This document shows, piece by piece, positions 29,218 through 38,910 of a DNA stretch of 64,000 nucleotides. This DNA comes from Clostridiales bacterium (GTDB lineage Bacteria > Bacillota > Clostridia > Lachnospirales > Lachnospiraceae): the NCBI GenBank assembly GCA_012523775.1, contig JAAYTK010000082.1, positions 1-64,000 on the forward strand, in the 5' to 3' direction. The position numbers were made by a program, and so were the translations under genes. Each line of letters opens with the position of its first letter. Positions within the stretch are counted from its first letter, which is position 1. Under the pieces are notes generated by a model. The model was not told where the DNA came from. It did not search any database and saw nothing but the letters and a program-made list of their open reading frames with translations.

Positions 29218-30300
29218 TTGAATACTATATCATTGCATGCAGTAGGTGTTTCAGACGTTACAATAGTCCCGAATACCTTTATAGATAAATATATGCCGTC
29301 TGCTAACGGGGCCTATGTGAAGGTTTACCTTTTCCTGTTACGCAGCTTTTGTACCAATAATTTTGAATTTACAATATCCTCTATCGCTGACCACCTGGAC
29401 AATACTGAAAAGGATATCATCCGTGCCTTGAACTATTGGGAGAAACAGGAGTTAATCAAGATAGAAAGAAATACTCAGAAGGAAATTACGGCAATCCATA
29501 TGATTAAGCTGAACAACTCAGATAACGGCTCCTCAGACGACAATGTCATCGCCGATGAGATTGATTCGGAGCTGGACGAGATTGCTGTTAGCATACATAC
29601 CAAGAAGGATCCTGTTGCCAGACAGAGATACTCTCAGAAAAAGATTACGGAGCTTACAGGTAATGACGAAATAAAGTGGGCCATGCATATAGTTGAAATT
29701 TATCTGGACAGACCTCTAAAGCCCATGGATATTCAGTTGATTCTCTATCTATATGAAGAGCTTAATTTCTCGGCCGAGCTTATTATGTATCTCTACGAGT
29801 ACTGTGTCTCAAGGAATAAGAAAAGCCCTTCTTATATTGAAGCGGTCGCTCTAACCTGGGCAAAGGACGGCATTGACACCGAAGAAAAAGCCAGAGAGGC
29901 TACAGTTGCATATAATGAGCATTTTAACAGTGTGAACAAGGCATTTGGACTTAACCGAGCACCCGGTCAGATAGAACGGCAATATATTACGAAATGGGTC
30001 GAGGTGTTTTCCTTTACCGACGATATTATTACAGAGGCCTGTAATCGTACCATTCTTAGAACACAGAAGCCGGACTTCAAATACGCCGATAAGATCCTCG
30101 AGACATGGTTCAAAAAAGGCGTTAAGAATATGGCCGATATCACTAAACTGGATGAGGAGTTTGCAAAAGGTAAAAGCGATACCAAGGTAACTCCAATAAA
30201 CAAGCAGTATTCCAATAAGTTCAACCAATTTCCTCAAAGGACATACACAGCTAAGGATTATGCCGAGCTTGAAAAAAAGTTGATTAATAAAGGATTATAA
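29218..30300 (+). CDS. DnaD-domain replication initiation protein (TTG start)
   Basis: N-terminal wHTH (GAYVKVYLFLLRSF...ISSIADHLDNTEKDIIRALNYWEKQELIKI), DnaB_2/DnaD repeats. Confidence 0.88.
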   Translation: MNTISLHAVGVSDVTIVPNTFIDKYMPSANGAYVKVYLFLLRSFCTNNFEFTISSIADHLDNTEKDIIRALNYWEKQELIKIERNTQKEITAIHMIKLNNSDNGSSDDNVIADEIDSELDEIAVSIHTKKDPVARQRYSQKKITELTGNDEIKWAMHIVEIYLDRPLKPMDIQLILYLYEELNFSAELIMYLYEYCVSRNKKSPSYIEAVALTWAKDGIDTEEKAREATVAYNEHFNSVNKAFGLNRAPGQIERQYITKWVEVFSFTDDIITEACNRTILRTQKPDFKYADKILETWFKKGVKNMADITKLDEEFAKGKSDTKVTPINKQYSNKFNQFPQRTYTAKDYAELEKKLINKGL

Positions 30301-30350
30301 GGTTAGAAATGATAAACCTGGATATATTATAGATATTAAGGAGATAGGAT

Positions 30351-31355
30351 ATGGCTCTGAAAAACGATCAGTACAATCAGATTTTACGGGAATATGATGA
30401 ACGCAGATTCCGAAACAAACATGAATTGGATGAACGCATTAAGGAAGCTTATCAGGCCATACCCAGATTAAAGGAGCTTGAAGATGAAATCATATCCATA
30501 TCTGCAAGATCCGGTAGATTGGCCCTCTTTGGTAACACTAAGGAATTGGACGAGTTAACCGAAAGAACATCAAAGCTGAAAGAGGAGCAGATACAGCTTC
30601 TTATAGACAACGGATATCCGGCCGACTATCTTAACATGCGTTATGAGTGTAATAAATGTAATGACACCGGATTCATAGATAATGCGAAATGCACCTGCTT
30701 TAAGCAGGCCATAGCGGACCTGATTTATGAAGGTTCAAATATAAAATCAATACTGGAACGCGAGAATTTCAGTAAATTTTCTTTTAAATATTATTCTGAT
30801 GATTATATTGATGAGAGCATCGGCTTATCCCCCCTATCTAATATGCAAAAAATAGTTGCGAGCTGTAAAAGCTTTATACGCCATTTTGATAAAAAGCGTG
30901 AGAACCTTTTATTACTGGGTAATACAGGGGTCGGAAAAACATTTCTGGCTAACTGTATTGCAAAGGAATTATTAGACAGAGGGTATACGGTAATATATTT
31001 AACGGCATTTAGGCTTTTTGACATACTGGAAAAATATAAATTTGGAAAGGAGGCTGAGAACACCTTAGCCGCAGCAAATCAATTCGAGTATATACTGGAT
31101 TGCGACATGCTGATAATTGATGATTTGGGAACCGAGCTTTCCAACTCATTCACCACATCTCAGCTCTATCTGATAATTAATGAAAGGCTGCTTCGGCAGA
31201 AATCAACCCTGATTTCTACAAACCTTTCATTGGACAATCTTAACAACAATTACAGTGAAAGAATCTATTCCAGAATAATAAGTAATTACTGTATTAGAAG
31301 AATTGTCGGAGAGGATATTCGTTTGCAAAAAGCGATATGCTCTAAAGATGCTTGA
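30351..31355 (+). CDS. DnaC/DnaI-like helicase loader ATPase
   Basis: YECNKCNDTGFIDNAKCTCFKQ zinc motif; GNTGVGKTFLANCIAKEL; LIIDDLGTE. Confidence 0.92.
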   Translation: MALKNDQYNQILREYDERRFRNKHELDERIKEAYQAIPRLKELEDEIISISARSGRLALFGNTKELDELTERTSKLKEEQIQLLIDNGYPADYLNMRYECNKCNDTGFIDNAKCTCFKQAIADLIYEGSNIKSILERENFSKFSFKYYSDDYIDESIGLSPLSNMQKIVASCKSFIRHFDKKRENLLLLGNTGVGKTFLANCIAKELLDRGYTVIYLTAFRLFDILEKYKFGKEAENTLAAANQFEYILDCDMLIIDDLGTELSNSFTTSQLYLIINERLLRQKSTLISTNLSLDNLNNNYSERIYSRIISNYCIRRIVGEDIRLQKAICSKDA

Positions 31356-31425
31356 CTTAGCAATTTTGTAATGATATAACTTTTATGGATTATAAACCAC
31401 TATATATTAAACGGAGGGACATGTA

Positions 31426-32607
31426 ATGCCAAAGCATGAAAAGATTGTTGAAACCATTCCTATTGGGCCTCTTGGTATTATCGCACTTGAAAGCAGCAGC
31501 GAATTAGGCAACAAAGTAAATGACTACCTTGTTTACTGGCGGGAACTAAGAGAAAGTGAGCACAAAAGCACTCTTGCATTTTCAGGTTATCAAAGAGACA
31601 CTTACCTGATAAATGCCTGCTGCCCCAGATTCGGAACCGGCGAAGCCAAAGGTCAGATTAAGGAAACCGTTCGTGGATATGACCTATATCTACTCGTTGA
31701 CGTAACTAATTACAGCTTAACCTATACCGTTCGTGGGCATAAAAACCATATGTCACCGGACGACCATTATCAGGATTTAAAACGTATTATAGCGGCAGTT
31801 GGTGGTAAGGCCCGAAGAATTACCGTCATTATGCCATATCTTTATGCAGGACGTCAGCACAGACGGACCTCCAGAGAATCTTTAGACTGTGCATTGGCAT
31901 TACAGGAACTGACAAATATGGGTGTGGAAAGTATTATCACCTTCGATGCCCACGATCCGAGAGTACAAAATGCCATACCGCTAAAAAGCCTTGAGACTGT
32001 TCAGCCAACCTATCAGTTCATCAAAGCAATTCTCAAGAATGTACCCGACGTGAAAATGGACTCGGATCATATGATGGTTATTAGCCCCGATGAGGGCGGA
32101 ATGGGAAGAGCCGTATATTTTGCCAACGTCTTAGGTCTCGACATGGGTATGTTCTATAAGAGACGCGACTATACGAAAGTAGTTCACGGACGTAATCCAA
32201 TCGTTGCCCATGAATTTTTAGGACCTGACATTGAGGGTAAGGATATTATGATTATAGATGATATGATATCATCCGGTGAAAGCATGCTGGAAGTTGCCAC
32301 CGAGTTAAAGAGAAGAAAGGCTAACCGTATCTTCGTAGTATGCACATTCGGACTGTTTACAGGCGGCTTAGATAAATTCGATGAAGCATATGAGAAGGGC
32401 ATTATATATAGGCTGCTGACTACTAATCTAACTTACCAGATACCGGAGCTTCTGACCAAGCCCTACTATATAAATGTCGACATGAGCAAATACATTGCTC
32501 TGATTATAGACACTCTTAACCATGACAACAGCATAAGCGGTCTGCTTAATCCGGTTGAGAGAATAAACAATGTATTAATAAAATATAATCAGGTTAAGAA
32601 GAAATAG
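31426..32607 (+). CDS. prs: Ribose-phosphate pyrophosphokinase
   Basis: MPYLYAGRQHRRTSRESLDCALALQEL, DAHDPRVQNAIP, IMIIDDMISSGESMLEVA. Confidence 0.92.
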   Translation: MPKHEKIVETIPIGPLGIIALESSSELGNKVNDYLVYWRELRESEHKSTLAFSGYQRDTYLINACCPRFGTGEAKGQIKETVRGYDLYLLVDVTNYSLTYTVRGHKNHMSPDDHYQDLKRIIAAVGGKARRITVIMPYLYAGRQHRRTSRESLDCALALQELTNMGVESIITFDAHDPRVQNAIPLKSLETVQPTYQFIKAILKNVPDVKMDSDHMMVISPDEGGMGRAVYFANVLGLDMGMFYKRRDYTKVVHGRNPIVAHEFLGPDIEGKDIMIIDDMISSGESMLEVATELKRRKANRIFVVCTFGLFTGGLDKFDEAYEKGIIYRLLTTNLTYQIPELLTKPYYINVDMSKYIALIIDTLNHDNSISGLLNPVERINNVLIKYNQVKKK

Positions 32608-32612
32608 ATGTT

Positions 32613-32660
32613 AAGGTACCAGGTACCTGTCGACATATATCGACAGGTACCTGGTACCTT
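32613..32660. repeat. GGTACC-family intergenic palindrome, copy C (long hairpin)
   Basis: AAGGTACCAGGTACCTGTCGA-CATATA-TCGACAGGTACCTGGTACCTT, 21-bp perfect stem. Confidence 0.9.
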
Positions 32661-32663
32661 TTA

Positions 32664-34655
32664 TCAATGAATCTGTTCCATAAATTTATTCCATATATAA
32701 CCTGGGTATGAAGCCCCCTTTAGATCCTCTAATGTTTTAGGCATATCATAACCAACCCAGACACTGGTTGTGTAATGGGAGGTAAATCCCACAAACCACC
32801 CGTCCCTTCGTTCATCGGTGGTTCCCGTCTTTCCTGCACTTATTGTATTCTTAAGCCCCAATCCCTTTGCCGTACCGTTATTCATAACCCCTATTAAGGC
32901 CTCGGTCATTGTCCTTGCCGCATCCGTCTTATATATCTGAATGGATACGATATCATCCCCAATCAGTTCATTTCCCTTTGCATCCGTTATTCTGACTATA
33001 CAGGTTGGTTCCCTGTAATATCCATCATTTTCTATGGTTGCATAGGCAGCAGCCATCTCCAACGGGCTTACTCCTATGGTTAACCCTCCCAAAGAGGCTG
33101 CAGGATAATAATCGTCCTTAACTATCCTCTTAAAGTTCATTTTAAGTAAATATGGAATCCCCACCTGTGGTGTAAGCTCCTCATAAAGCTTCCATGCTAT
33201 TGTGTTCTTTGATACCTCGATTGCACGTTGAAGCTTCATTTCGCCGGAATAATTCCCACCGGAGTTTTTGGGACCGCCCTCTATGGGCTCATCCACCACG
33301 ACAGTATCGAGTGTGTATCCCCGTTCAAAGCACGGTGTATAAATGATTAGCGGTTTAATAGCACTTCCGGGCTGTCTATAGCTTTGATAGCCTCTGTTAA
33401 AAGTATACCCGCTATGCTCCTGGCTTCTTCCTCCTACTATTGCAATTACTCTTCCGGTATCATTATCAATACTTACCGCTACTCCTTGAAGCTTGTAGAT
33501 ACCTTCGTCATTGGTGTCCGTAAAATCTTTTAGTACCTCATCAACAGAGGCCTGCAGACGCTCCTGCTTATCCAAGTCAATGGATGTATATATTCTATAG
33601 CCTTCCGTATATAGCAGCCCTTGATAGTGATAGTAACGTTCATTATAGGCCTCCTCATATTTTTCTCTATCCTCGTCATCTTCAAACTGATTACGAAATA
33701 CGAAGCCCTCCTCCTTCATTAGTGCTCTTATGGCACAATGGTATATGAAAGTCTCAACATAATCATTTTTTATAGGATCCTGTCTAATCAGAGTAATAGG
33801 CTCATTTATTGCTTTCCTGTAATCAATCAAATTTATCTTATCATCCTCATACATCTGCTTTAGAATCCTATCTCTTCTTTCTAATGTGTTCTCCATATTC
33901 GTGACAGGATCATATCTACTGGGATTATTGGGTATGGAGCACAAAAATGCTATCTGAGACAGACTAAGCTGATTAATACCCTTTCCAAAATAACCGTTGG
34001 CTGCTGCCAATATACCATAATGGCCATTCGCATAATAAATATTGTTAATGTAAAACTCTATTATCTTGTCTTTGGAATATATCTTCTCCAACTCCTGGGC
34101 AATAAATATCTCCTTTATCTTTCTCTCATAGGTAACCTCATGGGAGAGAAATACATTCCTTGCAAGCTGCTGTGTGATGGTACTGGCCCCTTGGGTTATT
34201 TCACCCTTGTTCTTAATAAGGGCTATGGCGGCACGGACATTTGCCAGATAATCCACTCCTTCATGGCTGAAGAATTTTTTATCCTCGGTTACTATAATTG
34301 CATTCAGTACCGTTGCCGGAATGTCCTTATATTCTATGTAATATGCGTCCTTAACTCCTCTTAAGGTTGATATTAATTCCCCGTCATTATCATAGACCAG
34401 ACTGGTCTGGGATATGCTAAATACATCCTCCGAGGATGAGCGGACAATGCTTCTGGCCTCCCTCTGCAGCTTAATAAGTACCTTTCCGTAAGTATTATAA
34501 AAATAAATTATTCCGATTACTAAAGCCAACAGAAAAAGAAAGACAAAAAGCTTCAGGATAAGCTTAATAACTTTTCCTATCTTCCTTTTCTCTTTCTTTT
34601 TGGAATTCTTTTTTACTTTAGAATTCTCTCTTATGGAATTCTTTCCGTTTTCCAT
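32664..34655 (-). CDS. Class A penicillin-binding protein (PBP1A type; GT51 plus transpeptidase)
   Basis: EDKKFFSHEGVDYLANVRAAIALIKNKGEITQGASTITQQLARNVFLS; QPGSAIKP, SKNT, KTGTTDERRDGWFVG. Confidence 0.95.
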   Translation of the reverse strand: MENGKNSIRENSKVKKNSKKKEKRKIGKVIKLILKLFVFLFLLALVIGIIYFYNTYGKVLIKLQREARSIVRSSSEDVFSISQTSLVYDNDGELISTLRGVKDAYYIEYKDIPATVLNAIIVTEDKKFFSHEGVDYLANVRAAIALIKNKGEITQGASTITQQLARNVFLSHEVTYERKIKEIFIAQELEKIYSKDKIIEFYINNIYYANGHYGILAAANGYFGKGINQLSLSQIAFLCSIPNNPSRYDPVTNMENTLERRDRILKQMYEDDKINLIDYRKAINEPITLIRQDPIKNDYVETFIYHCAIRALMKEEGFVFRNQFEDDEDREKYEEAYNERYYHYQGLLYTEGYRIYTSIDLDKQERLQASVDEVLKDFTDTNDEGIYKLQGVAVSIDNDTGRVIAIVGGRSQEHSGYTFNRGYQSYRQPGSAIKPLIIYTPCFERGYTLDTVVVDEPIEGGPKNSGGNYSGEMKLQRAIEVSKNTIAWKLYEELTPQVGIPYLLKMNFKRIVKDDYYPAASLGGLTIGVSPLEMAAAYATIENDGYYREPTCIVRITDAKGNELIGDDIVSIQIYKTDAARTMTEALIGVMNNGTAKGLGLKNTISAGKTGTTDERRDGWFVGFTSHYTTSVWVGYDMPKTLEDLKGASYPGYIWNKFMEQIH

Positions 34656-34696
34656 AGAAGCCTCCTTTATGATACCACCGTACTTAATTTCAAATT

Positions 34697-36565
34697 CTAT
34701 ATTTCTATGTAGTTGAACTCCAATCCCAAGTCCTCTAAAATCTGCTTTTCCCTCTTCTGACAGCTAAACAGAATCACCTGATTACGTTCTGCTATCTTAG
34801 TTAACGCCGCAGATATCCTGTTATCATCATATAAGGCAAAGCTGTCATCCAGAATTATAGGCATGGGCTCGTTACCGATAAGCAAGTCCGCCACGGTTAG
34901 CCTAAGAGCAAAATACACCTGGTCTATGGTTCCTGCACTTAGCCTGTCCAGTATAATATAATTATCGTTCCATCCCAGCTTAATGTTTAGCTTTTCATCA
35001 ATCTTTAGGTCCTGATACTTATTATTAGTCACAGCAGCTATTATCCTGGATACTGCTTCATTAAGCTGTAAACCAAAGCTATCATGAATGGAGACAGAAA
35101 GCTTATGGATGGTATTTAGGGCAAGATTAACTGCGTCCCTCTCGAGCTCATTTTCCTGCTGCTTTTGCTTTATATATTCATATTGCTCTTTATTCTTTAT
35201 CAGTTCTGTCTCGTTATCCTCCATCTGTGACAGCTCCCAACGTATCTTTTCTATCTGAAAACGATACTCCTCCAGCTTTGTATTAATCTCGTTTTGCTCC
35301 CTGGCAGCCTCAGTTTTTATGATTCTTATGGCCTCCTGAAGCCTGTCGATTGCTCCCGGAGTTAGCTCTTCCTCTGATATGAATCTTTGTATATACAGCA
35401 TAATAGAATCATGAAGCTCGTCACAGCCATCCTCCAGAGTCTTTCTCCTGACAATCAATTCATGCAGATGCTTTTTGTCATGCTCAAAGGACATGCTGTA
35501 TTTTAAATAATACTCTCTGAGGGAGGCTTTATTCTTATTTGAGAGCAACAGCATGATTCCACCTATTGACAAAGCAGCCGCAAGAATAATCGCACCTATA
35601 ATATATGATTTGGTAAAATAAAAGCCTAATATAATAGCCACAAGAGATACACCCAGAAACAACAGGCCTTTACTTTTTGTACTCTTAATACTTTCCTCCT
35701 GCTTATTTTCATAGTCTTCGATATTCTTCTGATATTCTTTAAGCTTATTCTCTGATTCCACTACCTGAGAATCAATCTGAGAATACTGATTCTTAAGCTC
35801 CTGATAGGTTCGGTATTTTTCAAGTATGGCGGGTAATTGTTCGATTAATTCATCTTCTTTTTTACGCTCATTACTTATTTTAAGATTTTTCTCCTTATGC
35901 TCCAAGTCCTTAAGGCTTAAGGTAAGTTCATCAATTCTATTCTCCCTTGCCTCGCATTCCTTTATCTTCTCTGCCAATGATTTAAGCTGAGCATCATATG
36001 GTGTCGACTCAAGGGCCTTCTTTTTCTCCTTAAGTGAGGCGATAGCCTTTGCAACATTAACCTCTCTGCTTTTTGCTATGGATAGGTTCGTAATATGGTT
36101 TCTGACACCGGACGCCAGCTCTGCATCTGTCTCAGCTCTTAGTTGCTCGACGCTTATGGTATTTCTATAGGTTGCTTCGGTTAGACCCGGTATCAGCTCG
36201 CTGATATGTCCTTCCTTAAGCTTTACCTCCCTGCCTGTTCTTAGCTCAATAATTTTAAATGATTTATCATTGGCATGAAAGCTTCTAATCAAACGATAAG
36301 CCTTATCTCCCACCATTATATCCATCTGTCCGCCGTAAGCACCGGGATAGTCCCAAGGAAGATATTTGGTATATACATCCTCCTTTGATGCGGCCCCTCT
36401 GCCCCTAAGCCTTTCGATGCCAAAGAGCATCCCTCTAATAAAGGTATGTAGTGTGGACTTGCCGGCTTCGTTTTCTCCATATAATAAATTAATACCCGAC
36501 TTTAACTCTATCTCTTTTCCCGTAAACTTACCGAAGTAATCCACCTTTAGTCTGGTTATCAGCAT
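34697..36565 (-). CDS. SbcC/YhaN-like SMC-family ATPase
   Basis: GINLLYGENEAGKSTLHTFIRGMLFG Walker A; coiled coil; DRLSAGTIDQVYFALRL signature; PIILDDSFALYD. Confidence 0.88.
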   Translation of the reverse strand: MLITRLKVDYFGKFTGKEIELKSGINLLYGENEAGKSTLHTFIRGMLFGIERLRGRGAASKEDVYTKYLPWDYPGAYGGQMDIMVGDKAYRLIRSFHANDKSFKIIELRTGREVKLKEGHISELIPGLTEATYRNTISVEQLRAETDAELASGVRNHITNLSIAKSREVNVAKAIASLKEKKKALESTPYDAQLKSLAEKIKECEARENRIDELTLSLKDLEHKEKNLKISNERKKEDELIEQLPAILEKYRTYQELKNQYSQIDSQVVESENKLKEYQKNIEDYENKQEESIKSTKSKGLLFLGVSLVAIILGFYFTKSYIIGAIILAAALSIGGIMLLLSNKNKASLREYYLKYSMSFEHDKKHLHELIVRRKTLEDGCDELHDSIMLYIQRFISEEELTPGAIDRLQEAIRIIKTEAAREQNEINTKLEEYRFQIEKIRWELSQMEDNETELIKNKEQYEYIKQKQQENELERDAVNLALNTIHKLSVSIHDSFGLQLNEAVSRIIAAVTNNKYQDLKIDEKLNIKLGWNDNYIILDRLSAGTIDQVYFALRLTVADLLIGNEPMPIILDDSFALYDDNRISAALTKIAERNQVILFSCQKREKQILEDLGLEFNYIEI

Positions 36566-36596
36566 AAATCCACCCCACTTTCCTTCATGATACCCT

Positions 36597-36632
36597 GAGT
36601 ACCAGGTACTCACTAAGAGGTACCTGGTACCC
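36597..36632. repeat. GGTACC-family intergenic palindrome, copy D (imperfect)
   Basis: GAGTACCAGGTACTC-ACTAA-GAGGTACCTGGTACCC. Confidence 0.85.
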
Positions 36633-36645
36633 AGTATTATATACT

Positions 36646-37713
36646 TTACTCTCTTGCACCTAGAAGTGCCTCTATTCCGTAATACAGTGCCTTTTTATTT
36701 ATCTCATCCTGCATATCGGATTCTCTGATTTGCTTAATGAACATTCCAATCATATTATCTGAATTCTCCCTATAGAGGGCATCAAAATTATAATCGGGAA
36801 TCGACTCGTCTATAACCTCCAGAATATTCCCAAGAGGATAGAGGACCTCCTTATCAAAATGGATACCTTCATCACGAAAGCCTTCAATATATATTTGATA
36901 TATGTGCTGTGTCCCTTCCTTCTTAAGCTCATCCTTAATCCTGTCTGCTAATGAACCGTTGGTCATATCCTGATCTACAGTTAACGAAATCCTTTTATAC
37001 TCCCTGTGAGAGCTCTTAACGAATCGGATATCTGCCTTTTTCTCTCCATTTTTGTCAATCTCCCCGATAATATAACCTCTGTGCCCAATCTCATTTTTAT
37101 CGATGGGCTCCAGGGAGCCTGAATACGCCATTCTGTTACTGATAATCTCCGGCTTATGAATATGTCCCAGAGCAATATAATCGAATCCTGAACCGAGTAA
37201 ATTCTTACGGTCTATGGGGATATTCTTCTCATCGCCCCCATGCGCCAATAGAATGTTGATTCTGTCATGGGATTTTGTATCCGGCTCAATTTCATCATAC
37301 CTGGGCTCAGTTATATTTCTTGTAAAATAACTAAAGCCATATACGGTTGTATTAATACTCACAAAATCTATGGCTTCGAAACTGTCCTTAAGAAACATAT
37401 GAACTTTTTCATCCCATTTGAAGTCAAGATAGTTGGATCTTGCACCGATGTAATCATGATTTCCCGCCATTATAACCACCTGTGCCGTCTCCAGTGTAGA
37501 GAAAAAATAATTAACTTCTTTTAGTTCCCGTAGTAAGGGCTGCTTATGGAATAAATCACCCGCAATAAGAAGCAAATCGACTTTCTCCCTGTTACATACA
37601 GTTATGATGTTCTTAAAGCTTTCCCATATTTCATTCTGTCGTTCCATAGCCCATGGCATATTCGAATCAGGAACAGCACCCAGGTGGACATCTGCAATAT
37701 GTATAAATTTCAT
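36646..37713 (-). CDS. SbcD/YhaO-like metallophosphoesterase (exonuclease)
   Basis: MKFIHIADVHLGA, LLIAGDLFHKQP, IMAGNHDYIGARS, LAHGG, ALGHIHKPE. Confidence 0.92.
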   Translation of the reverse strand: MKFIHIADVHLGAVPDSNMPWAMERQNEIWESFKNIITVCNREKVDLLLIAGDLFHKQPLLRELKEVNYFFSTLETAQVVIMAGNHDYIGARSNYLDFKWDEKVHMFLKDSFEAIDFVSINTTVYGFSYFTRNITEPRYDEIEPDTKSHDRINILLAHGGDEKNIPIDRKNLLGSGFDYIALGHIHKPEIISNRMAYSGSLEPIDKNEIGHRGYIIGEIDKNGEKKADIRFVKSSHREYKRISLTVDQDMTNGSLADRIKDELKKEGTQHIYQIYIEGFRDEGIHFDKEVLYPLGNILEVIDESIPDYNFDALYRENSDNMIGMFIKQIRESDMQDEINKKALYYGIEALLGARE

Positions 37714-37945
37714 AAGAACCCCCTGACTTCGTAGATTATCGGCTAAAATCACTTCGTGTTACGTCTATAAAATATTTTAAACTCTTGGAGCAATCTGCTT
37801 ATTCACGTAGATTATATCATATAATAAGTATGTACAGCAAGAAGGGTTTCGAACGTTTATTCTGTTTAGAAAAGTATGCTTTCGCTGAATTAAATGTTGC
37901 GAACGCTGAATACTTATGTTATACTATTCTGGTTAGAATTTTGAT

Positions 37946-38194
37946 ATGCGTCTGAACGAGGTGATTATTTTGTCTGTGAGTTATAAAAAGCTCTGGAAAC
38001 TTCTGATTGACCGCGATATGAAGAAAAAGGATCTTTGTGATATTGCAGGTATAAGCCATGCATCAGTAGCCAAGCTTGGTAAGAATGAAAATGTGACAAC
38101 CGATGTCTTACTTAAGATTTGCTCGGCTTTACACTGTGACATTGGCGATATCATGGAAATTGTGGAGGATTCATATTCTGATATTGATAAATGA
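37946..38194 (+). CDS. XRE/Cro-CI family HTH regulator
   Basis: LIDRDMKKKDLCDIAGISHASVAKLGKNENVTTDVLLKICSALHCDIGDIMEI. Confidence 0.88.
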   Translation: MRLNEVIILSVSYKKLWKLLIDRDMKKKDLCDIAGISHASVAKLGKNENVTTDVLLKICSALHCDIGDIMEIVEDSYSDIDK

Positions 38195-38232
38195 TAATAA
38201 CTTTTTCTCTTAAGAGATAAGTTGGAATAGGA

Positions 38233-38910
38233 GTGATTAGTATAGAAACATTATTTTTTACTATTGTAAATCGAGGTAAAGCAAATGCCGTATTGCGCAA
38301 GGCCAAAGAATGCGGCGCAACCGGAGGAACTATATTATTAGGTGAGGGTACTGTACAGTCTAAGCTGTTGGATATTATGGGTATGACGGAGACGCGTAAA
38401 GAAATTCTTATAATACCCGCATCGGGCGAGCTAGATGCTACTCTCCATGAAATACTTAGTGATACGTTTAAATTTTCTAAAAGAAACAAAGGAATAGCTT
38501 TTTCTGTGCCATTTAGACGATGGACGCTCGATGCATCCGAACAAGAGCACAATATATCTTTAGATGATGACAGGTTTTCTCACTGTTGTTTATTTACTAT
38601 TGTAGATAAGGGACGAAGCAAGGACTGTATTACTTCTGCAAGGGCAGCAGGAGCCCGTGGCGGAACCGTAATACGCGGACATGGTGCAGGAGTACCTGCT
38701 GATTCGTATTTTCCATTGGCAATAGAGCCCCAGAAGGATACTGTTTTAGTTATCACAAGGAAGGACAAAGCTGCTGCCATTAGAGAAAGAATCTTCTCTG
38801 ATTTAGAGCTTGATAAGCCCGGAAACGGTATTATATTTACTCTTCCTGTAAGCAACACCAGTGGTCTGGTCGAAAACAGAATCCAAGAACGTAAAGGGGG
38901 GACACCATGA
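38233..38910 (+). CDS. Tandem PII-like (P-II nitrogen regulator family) protein, GTG start
   Basis: Two PII-like units: FTIVNRGKANAVLRKAKECGATGGTILLGEGT and FTIVDKGRSKDCITSARAAGARGGTVIRGHGAG. Confidence 0.8.
   Translation: MISIETLFFTIVNRGKANAVLRKAKECGATGGTILLGEGTVQSKLLDIMGMTETRKEILIIPASGELDATLHEILSDTFKFSKRNKGIAFSVPFRRWTLDASEQEHNISLDDDRFSHCCLFTIVDKGRSKDCITSARAAGARGGTVIRGHGAGVPADSYFPLAIEPQKDTVLVITRKDKAAAIRERIFSDLELDKPGNGIIFTLPVSNTSGLVENRIQERKGGTP

Noticed and set aside
34697-37713. SbcC/SbcD-like pair as a novel defence system
   Set aside because: Looks like a common YhaN/YhaO-type housekeeping pair; no defence genes nearby.
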